Source of the DNA: Xenopus tropicalis
Taxonomy: Eukaryota; Chordata; Amphibia; Anura; Pipidae
DNA length: 64,000 bases
Reading direction: 5' to 3'
NCBI RefSeq assembly: GCF_000004195.4
Contig: NC_030683.2
Location: 51,845,358-51,909,357, forward strand
Part shown: piece by piece, positions 55,890 to 64,000 of the stretch
Position numbering within the stretch: the stretch's first letter is position 1
Layout: each line of letters starts with the position of its first letter
Made by a program: the position numbers and the translations under genes
Notes under the pieces: model-generated
What the model saw: the letters and a program-made list of their open reading frames with translations, nothing else
Database searches by the model: none
Told to the model about the DNA's origin: nothing

Positions 55890-57740
55890 TAGTCCCCACT
55901 TCTGCACAGGTCTCTGGAACCCTGGAGCTACTGCCTCGCCAGGAGGTGGTGGCAGGGCCAGGATTCCTCTGCTTTTTTTGGAACAGAAGGCAGTAGAGAC
56001 TGAACAGTGGTGAAAATAACATAGAAGCTCAAGGAGCACATTTCAACACAAGTATCTTTAATGAAAGTGGTTTTACTTACAACTGACTGAGGGGAAAATT
56101 GCCCTATATTTGCAGTCAGTTGATTCAGAATTACTCATCTGTGTGGCTATGTTAAATAAACAATGACATCGACAATGGCAATTTGTAGAATGGGAATTCT
56201 TTTATAGCTGTTGTTAGCTAATAATGAGCAATTCTTTAGGCCCCTAACTCAACTACTTTTAAGATACTTTTAATATATAAAAAGGAATATGTAATAAAAG
56301 ACAGCAAGTTTGCCCAGGAGCAGTATCCCATAGCAACCAAACAGCAAGTAGAATTTATTGGTCACCTTTTTAAAAGTGAACAGCTTATTGGTTAGTATGG
56401 GTTACTGTTACTGGACAAACTTAGTGCCTTTTATTACGTATATGGGTAGTAGCCCAATTCAGGGAAAGTAGGCTGACTTCCAATCTAATACATTTCTTTT
56501 AGTTTCAGATTTCTAATTTCAACTTAGATTTCTAGTATTGTTTTCATGAAATTGTTTGATCCAACCTTCAATCCTCTTATTCTCACTCTACAGTTTCCAT
56601 ATTATGCTGAAAGTCCTCAGCTTGCAATATTTAGTTATTATATAAAATGCCCAAATTTCATTACAAATTTGAACTAATAAATGATTTCTAAAGTGTGCCC
56701 TCCAGCTACTGCTAAACTAATCTATGAATTGCATTTCATGTGCTCAAAACTACTATTTCTACATTATGTTTTAAACTTATGCAACTCTTTTAGATTTAGA
56801 ATTTAGATTTAGGATTTAGAATTTGTGTCTCTGGGATTATTTTATCCCATATATGTGTTTCATACTATAATCCTTCTATAGTAGATCTATGCATCTCAAA
56901 ATTATTCCCACCAAACTTTATTTCTATAGGAATCCTATTGAAATTGATGCCAGCTGTGAATATAAATGAGAGTCAATACTAAGCTTTGATTTACTGTACC
57001 ACAATTTGAAAGCTTGTATAACTCTACATCCCTAGCAATTTAAAATAATAAAGGCAATAAGCTCTATTGAATATGGTAATTTTTATAACTACAGTTGCAT
57101 TTACAATCAAATTGAGAGAATTGTTGTCTTAGACATCTGCAAAGTTTCAAATAGCATTCAAACCAATCTTTGATACCTGTTTTACAATTAAGGGGGAACG
57201 TTCGCCCAAAAACAGTCATTTGTTTCCTTTTTTTTTGCATATTGAAATAAAATAATAAAACAACTTTTCAACTTTCCCTGAAATGTTGGACCTTTTTCAC
57301 GTGTTATTTTCAAGGCTGTAATAAAGGACTAGGAGCCATGTATGCAAAGTGTGTGCACTTCCAATAAATAGCTACTAAAGGGGAACATTACGGTTTATTT
57401 GCATAAGAAAATGTACTTATAATCAACCTTCTAACACAAAAACATATTGCTAAGGTAGAGATTACTATATGAAATAAACTAACTAGAAAGCATGACATTA
57501 TTGCATTTAAATAAATAATTTTCTGTTCATATGTTTTCAGTCAAGTATATGGTAGTGTGATCGTGTTCCAAGGCTCTGAAATAAATATAATTTACTGTAT
57601 ACATTCACACACACATCTTTTTAGAAAGTTTTTAAAAGCTGTAAATTACATTTACAATTTATACTGTAGCTGGTAAAATTTCTGTTTTCTTTAAAAGGGC
57701 CAGTAAATCCTTTCATTCAACATGAGATTGGGCTTGTGCC
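55890..57740. other. Intronic spacer with a small foldback fragment at 56310-56430
   Basis: 56315-56425 (cccatagcaaccaaacagc and gcttattggttagtatgggt) resembles the 18307 MITE. The rest is AT-rich without recognised features. Confidence 0.4.
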
Positions 57741-57746
57741 AGACAT

Positions 57747-57911
57747 TAGTGATGAGAAAATCTGTCCTGTTGCTGAAAAATTTGCTAAATGTTGAAAAAT
57801 TCATGAAACACGTAAAATGACACGTGTCAAAAAAAATGTTGTGCCCGTTTCACGAAACAATCCACCAATGGCTGCAAATCCATGTCTGCCGAAAAATTTT
57901 GCTCATCACTA
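57747..57911 (+). mobile_element. hAT-type MITE, TAGTGATGAG family, short copy
   Basis: Ends TAGTGATGAGaaaatctgtcc and ttttgctcatcacta. The flanks ccagacat and acaaacat match at 6 of 8 positions. Internally deleted, with the caatggctgcaaatcc block kept. Confidence 0.8.
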
Positions 57912-57954
57912 ACAAACATACATTTTTGCCTGTTATTATTTTATTATATTATTA

Positions 57955-58170
57955 TATATATATATATAATAGTCCATAGGGTGCACACCATTTGCAGCAA
58001 AAAAAACCTGGGTGCTAGTACAAAAAAAATGCACTGGAACAAGGACAGCACTCCTAGGATTTAAAGAATTGTGAGCAAAATGTAAATGCAAAAATAGAAA
58101 GGTTTATTACTCGACGTTTCAGTCTCACACACAAACCTTCATCTGGAGTGAAAAACACTGGCTACTAAAC
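57955..58170 (+). repeat. Interspersed repeat with cgacgtttcagtc motif
   Basis: Starts after a TA run with agtccatagggtgcacacc and includes ggaacaaggacagcactcc, ggtttattactcgacgtttc and accttcatctggagtg. This resembles a common amphibian repeat with acgtttcggtc-type sequence, also hinted at near 26160 and 38955. Confidence 0.55.
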
Positions 58171-58324
58171 ACCAAAGAGAAGCTACACATTATCATAGTT
58201 TCAAATTAGAAATTATTTGGTTGATTTTCCACTCTGTTAAAATGTATATGCTCTACTGGGCAGTTTAGAAATGAATGCTAGTATCCTGCCATTGATTCGA
58301 TTAATTTGTTTATTTTTTAAAGGT

Positions 58325-58490
58325 GAAGACACACAGAGCTACTAGTAGCAGCTACTTGTCACGGCTACAGAAATACACAATGCTGATCAATTACTGATAA
58401 TTGTCGACGTGTATTTTAGCAGAGGCAATTCTCAGTATTGTCTACGGCAGGGTATTTCCTGGTGTTTAGTACTGTAGCTGTAACAAGTGC
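58325..58490 (+). repeat. Interspersed repeat, actactagtagc family (copy 2)
   Basis: Collinear with 3627-3805: gacacacagagctactagtag, gctacttgtcacggctac, gaggcaattctcagtattg, gcagggtatttcctgg, then tgtagctgtaacaag. Confidence 0.75.
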
Positions 58491-58825
58491 CATTCATAAA
58501 AGTGTCAGCAAATATCTAAGCATCTACTACATTAGAAAAACTCCCCACTCTGAGGTTAATGCAAGGTTATAAATCTGACTTATCTATTTAAACTATTATT
58601 CTAATTTATTTAAAATAAAGAGTATTCGCAGCTACTAATCTTATTGAGTGATTGAGGACATGTGTGTTAAAATATACAAATATACTTTATGCATAAATGA
58701 GGAACAATATTTATCAGACATTGTTTGATACAGCACATTACATTTGACACACACACACACACATGATTGTTTAATTCATGATCAAGAATCATGCCCACAA
58801 TATATACAAAGAAAATGGTCTGCCA

Positions 58826-59286
58826 GGTATGGGATCCATTCCATTTTAATTAAATAATTCACATTTTTCAAAATAAATTCCTTTTTCTCTGTGATAATAA
58901 AACAGTGCCTTGTACTTGATCCCAATTCAGATATTATTAATCCTTATTTGAGGCAACACAATCTTTTTGGGTTAATTTAATGTTAAAATTATTTAGTAGA
59001 CATAGGGGCACATTTATGAATGCTCAAGCAGGTTTTAGGTGCCAAGCTTTTTATTTTATGGTTGGAGAAAAGAAAAACCCGATTCACGTGAAACTGGCTA
59101 TTCAGATGAAAAAAACCAAACACGAGTTTGGGAACTCTCATGTGGTTCTGGGATACAAATGCTTGAGCCCAAAGGATCAAGCTTTCATAAATGTGCCCCT
59201 TAAAGTATGGAGATCTAACTTATGGTAAGAGCTCTTATCCAGAAAACCCCAGGTCCTGAGCATTCTGGCAACAGGTCCCGCTTACC
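58826..59286 (-). mobile_element. CAGGTATGG-terminal MITE, split by a nested element
   Basis: Outer left CCAGGTATGGGATCCattcc and right gcattctggcaacaggtcccg. The diagnostic interior aaaacagtgccttgtacttg and ttatttgaggcaacacaatc is present. It is interrupted at 59002-59202 by a GGGGCACATTTATGAA element. Confidence 0.85.
59005..59199. mobile_element. GGGGCACATTTATGAA MITE nested in the previous element
   Basis: Ends ggggcacatttatgaatgc and gctttcataaatgtgcccc are inverted repeats, flanked by ATA (59002-59004) and TTA (59200-59202). Compared with the unbroken copy at 11080-11100 (agtagacttaagttatgg), the host sequence resumes exactly at ttaaagtatgg, so the TTA is a 3-bp target duplication, as in PIF/Harbinger. 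The interior contains a partial foldback (gctcaagc/gcttgagc). Confidence 0.85.
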
Positions 59287-59377
59287 CTAATCTAGTTTAG
59301 CAATACCTTGTGCCACACCTCTCACAACTCTGGTCATGCCCATTCCCACACCTTGTGTCTCAACCCTTTCTCCTTGT

Positions 59378-59530
59378 AGATTGTAAGCTCTTTTGGGCAG
59401 GGCCCTCTTCACCTCTTGTATCGGTTACTGATTGCTTTATATGTTACTCTGTATGTCCAATGTATGTAACCCACATATTGTACAGCGCTGCGGAATATGT
59501 TGGCGCTTTATAAATAAATGTAAATGTAAT
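59378..59530 (+). repeat. Interspersed repeat with gattgtaagctc / tacagcgctgc core, forward copy
   Basis: Starts tagattgtaagctcttttgg and gcagggccctcttc, ends tgtacagcgctgcggaat, atgttggcgctttataaata, then an (aatgta)n tail. The best-preserved of four copies. Confidence 0.8.
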
Positions 59531-59597
59531 GTAATGTACCTGATATTGTAATGGGTCTTAAACATGCATGTTGTCATCTGGCTGTAGCAACTGCCTG

Positions 59598-59665
59598 CAT
59601 ATGTTACATAGTTGAAAAAAGTTGGTTGGGTTGAAAAAAGGCCAGAATCAAACTTCTCAGTGAAC
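59598..59665 (-). mobile_element. Antisense CR1/L2-like LINE 3' tail fragment
   Basis: tatgttacatagttgaaaaa and ggttgggttgaaaaaaggcc are the complement of the ttttttcaaccc...tatgtaac tails of the LINEs at 1971, 24451 and 44680. Confidence 0.6.
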
Positions 59666-59855
59666 CTAGCACAAACATAAACCTATATTGACCTAGCTTG
59701 TACACTCACATAGACAACTATATACAGAATACATACATTTTTATATACATGGTTTCTTTTCTCTCGGGTCTGCCCTCGCTGTACTGTTTGAAGAAGGGTT
59801 AACCACACTGATTCCACGAACATATCTCACAAAACTTGGGTGCCAGTGGTTCTTT

Positions 59856-59877
59856 AAAAAAAAAAAAAAAAAAAAAA
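59856..59877. repeat. Poly-A run (22)
   Basis: Homopolymer. No retrocopy was recognised upstream of it. Confidence 0.9.
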
Positions 59878-60414
59878 CTGTTTATTGATGGAATAGCTTC
59901 AAAATCTCTCAGATGTTGACAGTTTACTGACAGTCATGGTACAAACATCTAATTAGTTACAGACTTAAGTACTGCACATTCTGAGTTTCTACTGAGGAAG
60001 TGGCTCAGTGCCATAAAACGCATCAAACCAAGCTTGTGGTTTTTTAAGGTGAAGTCCAGCATATCTCCTTGATGCTTTTTATGTAAACATAAAATATTTA
60101 TATTTTAATCTGTCTGGCGAGTACTCCATGCTAAGGATGAATAGACATTCTAAGTTTCTAGCCACAGTATAAAAGGAACTGGGAAATTACTTGAGTTTAC
60201 ACAAAACTCTACACTTGACTGGCTACAATGGAAATAACCTTCCACACTGCTTGTAGGAGCATTAGACTACTATTTTAAACAGTCTTTATTCCTAGCAAGA
60301 CTACTTGTAGTAACCTCAAGCTATAGTCTACATTCACAGTGACCCTGGGATCTCATATCACTTTGCCTTTTTTCTACCTTAAAAGACTCCGTAGTGCACT
60401 GACACTATCCACCC

Positions 60415-60562
60415 TCTATGAATTGGATCGCCATTATGATATTATCGTGAATAATTTGATTTTTTCGTAAGAATTTTTGTGATATTTGCGATCATCAGAA
60501 ATTATCTAATCCGAATTTTACCCATTTTGGAATTGGAAATCGTACTTTGATGAATCAGCCCC
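60415..60562 (-). mobile_element. Truncated GGGGCTGATT foldback MITE
   Basis: Ends tactttgatgaatcagcccc. The interior has gattttttcgtaagaatttt and gcgatcatcagaaattatc, like the 25094 copy. The left end is worn. Confidence 0.65.
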
Positions 60563-60825
60563 TTGATCTCTATAAAATGTTTTGTCACAGAAAAATGTAT
60601 TTGCCATTATAACAGCATAGTATGCCGCATAGTTGCAGAGTATGGTCTTTATGGGAAACAATACAAGGTTTATTTGCAAACATATTTGCTGTACCAATTA
60701 AGAAACTCGCAATAAATAATTCTTTTTGTCTTTCTAAGATGAGCAAATCACACTCACTTGATGAATGTGCCCCCACAGACACAAGCTAGAAATCTGGGGA
60801 AATCAAGCACAAGGTTTTTCTATCC

Positions 60826-62125
60826 TGTCACGAACGCGCTACTCCAAGACGCGTCTGACACCGGGACGGGGCAACACTCAGTCACCTTTCACACAGGTTA
60901 GACTAACATCAAGCACCCCCAAACACACCACCGCCCCAAATAACTATTCACTGCCACCATCTATCATTAACAGGCGATAGAAACCTAATACCCAAATATA
61001 TCACACACAAACTTTCTTACTGTAGTGAGGGATAGTTCTACTACTTCCACAAACACAACAGCAGCCAAGGTTAATTTACATACCCACTTTCCTGCTGACA
61101 GTCCACTAGTTAATTAGTAGTTACACAGAACTGGCCCATCCTACCCAACCCACATACAGCCCAGCACTTTTAAGCCTTAGCAGTCATACAGGGTACGTGG
61201 AGATCGTTATAGAGCCAAAGGACAGAACTTATTAAATTTTATATTTAATATTACATGGGTAAACAGTGCAAAAAAGGTTTTACAAAAAGAGACATGTACA
61301 TACAAACAGTAAATAAAATAAAAAGGAAATAAAACACAGAGAAAACCTTATGTAGGTTACCAAGGTATCTGTTGTGTCCTCTGAGGCAAGAGTTTGAAAG
61401 TCCTGAGCCCATCCCCCAACATAAGTTGAGGCCTCCAGAATGAGCTAACTAGTACCAGGATCTGTGCCCCTTATATCCCCCTGCGGGGCTCCTCCCTCAT
61501 TACAGTATGCATGAGGAGGGAGTGCCCAGGAGCTTGTCACATGACCAACCCCCTGTAGACACCTGCACTTCTCATGCCAGTTTTTGTCATGTAATATTAG
61601 TACTTGCCAGTACCCAATATTAATATGAAAGTAGGGGATTGTTGTAACCCATATGTGGGGGATCAAAATGATCAAACATGAGGGGTGTCTCATGTACCAG
61701 TCCCCCAGAAACCATCCCTCCTAACTGGTGGGTATAGGCAGTCCCTGTTTGGTATCATTGGGAAGCATGCGGCCCCCTCATAAATCCTGTGTGATTTATG
61801 AGGATGGGAACCCTAAAGCAGAGGAGATATGGATCCCTTTCTATAATCCATATTTTTCTGTATGCTGTTCCCCCCTGCAGTTCTAGGTCCACCCTTTGCC
61901 TCTCTTTGATCAACAGATCAAAGAAACCAGCTTCCTGCCTCCACGGGCTGGTCCCGCATTGTTTGATGAAGTTGTCACCTTTCACAGTCCCTGGTTGTCT
62001 TTAGGGGGTATTTCTGAATTACCCCCTACTGGGAAGGGTTTCCCTCAAATGTGGATTCCAACCAGACTTTTCTAAATTGAAAATTTAACCCTTTACATGT
62101 TGAGCTTTACTGCTACAACATGACA
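60826..62125 (-). mobile_element. Probable solo LTR of an endogenous retroelement
   Basis: The + strand boundaries TGTCACGAACGCG and acaacATGACA form a TG...CA pair with short inverted ends. The flanks tatcc (60821-60825) and catcc (62126-62130) agree at 4 of 5. On the minus strand a TATA box (gatataagg, 61477-61469) is followed about 225 nt later by attaaa (61249-61244) as a poly-A signal. A GC-richer tail follows. I see no gag, pol or env, so this is a solo LTR or similar. Class (ERV or Gypsy) not determined. Host-gene promoter activity is not implied. Confidence 0.6.
61465..61480 (-). promoter_or_regulatory. TATA-box promoter in the putative LTR
   Basis: Minus strand gggggatataaggggcaca, with GC-rich sequence just upstream and a mixed downstream region. 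This fits a polymerase II core promoter within U3. Prediction from sequence only. Confidence 0.5.
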
Positions 62126-62361
62126 CATCCCCAATACCCTACATTGCCTCTTTGCTGCTCTGCACCATGCTGTCACACTTCAAAAGTTGCAACTTGGTGC
62201 AGGCATCAGCATGAAACAGAGGGTATAACTATTCCTGAAAACATAAAAAATTGTCATTGCAGCTGCTGCTTTCAGCCACTGAGACTAACATTTAGCGGTG
62301 AGTGTTACTTCTCCCCCTTGTTGCATACATTGGTTGACCAACATGACTCATAACTTCAACA

Positions 62362-62431
62362 AACGTGTTTCATGGATTTTTCGTAATTTCACGAATTTTG
62401 CAGTCAAATTGCTTGCAAATTCGCTCATCAG
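62362..62431 (+). mobile_element. Fragment of TAGTGATGAG-family hAT MITE (right end)
   Basis: cgtaatttcacgaattttgc followed by gcaaattcgctcatcagta matches one terminus of the family; the other end is missing. Confidence 0.6.
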
Positions 62432-62439
62432 TAATGAAG

Positions 62440-64000
62440 GAGGGCTCATAGCTTCTTCTGTGCATTATATGTAACATTCAACTTAATTTCAGGCTAATGG
62501 CATCATAACATGCCCATGTAAATACAGAGTCTTAAACAAAGTTTTCTACAAATAGCCACAATGTGTGCAGCCATACCAGTAATATGGGAGAAGACCAACA
62601 CTTGACATTGCATAGTTGTCAGTATTATTAAAGACCTAACCACATCCTGACATTCATTGACCTTATCATAATCAATAAAACAAGGCTCTCTTATATTGAC
62701 TCTTATATTGTACAATTATAAAATACATAGGAAGCTACATGTATGACCTCAACTTTTCAAGGTCTAGAGTTTTATATTGTATGTTGCTATATTGCATTTC
62801 ACTATGGTCATACACAGTATGGCAAACATCTACAATGTTTAAATAAATGAATAGAAAATGCAATATGGCAGTTTTGTATTTTGATATATTTTTAGCCGCA
62901 AGTCTGTTCTCAACTCTTTCTTTCATACATAATTAAAAAACAGCTGACAAGACAATAATGTTTTGCTTTGCTTGAAACAACTATTTTTGGATAAGCATTA
63001 AAAAAAATCAAAGCAATTACTATAGTCTCCCACAAGAAAAAAGTACAAGATACTGAGAATACTTTTGAGATTTCATAACTATGATTTATTGCTACAGTCC
63101 ATTCAAAGAGTGCTGCAAGGCTCATTTACATTCTTTACAAATTTGCATTTTCAGGTTAGTAATTAAATACCAAGAATTAAATTCCTATCCCATCCATAAT
63201 AAGATCTAAATCCTTGACACTGACATATTAAACCCTCCCCCAAACAGGGAAACCTTGCTCAGAAGCCCCTTCGTGATTCTCTAATTTTTCACGCAAGGCA
63301 GCTTTAAACAAGGCTACATGGGATTATTACAAATTGCAAATTTTGGATTTAACAGAGTCTCATTTTCTCCTCGCATTTTGCTTTCAAATGAGAGATACAG
63401 AATGCATATTATGGCACAATGACTTCTGCTTTTATAATGTATCTTCAAATGATGCCTGCAAATTCAACTCTTAATTGAGAAGAACCTCTGGAAATTCTGG
63501 AGTCAGGGATCTATTTTGTTTCACATTGTTTACTATCTACCATAAGCCTTTTAGATCAGAAACAAACTAGTTACACAGTATGGCATTGGCAAGGGATAAA
63601 TGGAAGACATTTTGGATTATTTTTATGCACAAAGAAGTCTGACTCAGTTAGGGAAGGCTGGATAAGCCCACATTTAAATCATCCTGAATATAGTCCTTCA
63701 TTGCCTGGGTTTCAGAAGGAGATAGATTCAATGCCGGCTAATTGAGCATCCCTTAACTTGTCATGGACTAGTTAGTTACCCTGTTTCTGTTGGTAATTGT
63801 TGGCAAGGTAAGCTTCTTCACCATAATAAAGACATGCAGCAGAACATTCCTAGAGCTTTTCTTGCTCACTTACATGTGCTTTCCTGACCTGCATAAGTAT
63901 TTTGGACAAAGTCTAAGAAGGTGGTGCATCTGGTTAGTCTGTCTAACAAAATTACCACAATTGCACCTATTGGCACAGGGCAATCATGAAAGTAGCTGAA
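62440..64000. other. nrg3: Intronic spacer; possible conserved block at 63130-63800
   Basis: No repeat boundary, RNA gene or exon recognised. The last 800 bp look like unique sequence. Confidence 0.4.

Larger units (their letters stand above)
39846..64000 (+). other. nrg3: nrg3 intron downstream of the EGF exon (5' portion)
   Basis: No further nrg3 exon was recognised. The next one should encode the rest of the stem and the transmembrane helix. The intron runs past the window end and is dense in transposons. Confidence 0.7.

Noticed and set aside
1..64000. tRNA, snRNA, rRNA genes or a processed host pseudogene
   Set aside because: I looked for tRNA-type internal promoter words, U6-like starts and A-tailed host gene copies and saw none that held up.
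1..64000. A new multi-gene biological system
   Set aside because: Apart from one nrg3 exon, all supportable features are transposon-derived or simple repeats; there is no gene cluster to support such a claim.

Overview
This is vertebrate intronic DNA, almost certainly from a clawed frog (Xenopus; I cannot separate X. tropicalis from X. laevis). It is AT-rich, has no bacterial-style gene packing, and is crowded with short non-autonomous DNA transposons (MITEs), CR1/L2-like LINE fragments and a Tc1 element, a mixture typical of Xenopus. Almost every open frame in the window lies in a transposon or arises by chance.

The one host-gene feature I can support is a 74-bp coding exon at 39772-39845 on the + strand. 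It encodes CKEGYQGVRCDQFLPK followed by a short stem and ends in SDP. This is the C-terminal part of the EGF-like domain and the start of the juxtamembrane stem of neuregulin 3 (nrg3), an ERBB4 ligand. An AG acceptor and a GT donor flank it. The window is therefore read as nrg3: the 3' part of one large intron (1-39771), the exon, and the 5' part of the next intron (39846-64000). I did not recognise the exon before it or the transmembrane exon after it.

Layout. 0.5-3 kb: hAT-type MITE and a 5'-truncated CR1/L2-like LINE. 5-6.5 kb: hAT-type MITE with a clean 8-bp target duplication beside several foldbacks. 10-13 kb: TTAA-flanked MITEs, one with a perfect 41-bp hairpin, a CAGGTATGG-ended element and a hAT-like MITE. 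15-18.5 kb: more hAT and TTAA MITEs and a degenerate minisatellite. 21-25.7 kb: two oppositely oriented copies of a long foldback element and an L2/CR1 3' end. 30-33.5 kb: hAT MITE, two CAGGTATGG copies and an internally deleted L1 with a 15-bp target duplication. 33.7-37.2 kb: three-hairpin MITE and a foldback with a TAA-repeat loop. 39.8 kb: nrg3 exon. 40.2-43.7 kb: TAA-flanked foldback, a CCAAT-box-bearing tandem array, and a PIF/Harbinger derivative with a transposase remnant. 44.6-47.1 kb: LINE abutting a Tc1 element whose transposase has one frameshift. 48.1-49.6 kb: antisense LINE (endonuclease plus start of reverse transcriptase). 49.6-58 kb: more MITEs, including an 868-bp element with a CpG-rich core. 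59 kb: a MITE nested in another MITE. 60.8-62.1 kb: a probable solo LTR.

The genes do not work together as a system. The interest lies in the nrg3 exon and in the unusually readable transposon insertion histories (target duplications, nesting, template-jump deletions). I found no convincing new biological system. Family names for repeats are inferences from termini and target duplications; no database search was possible.
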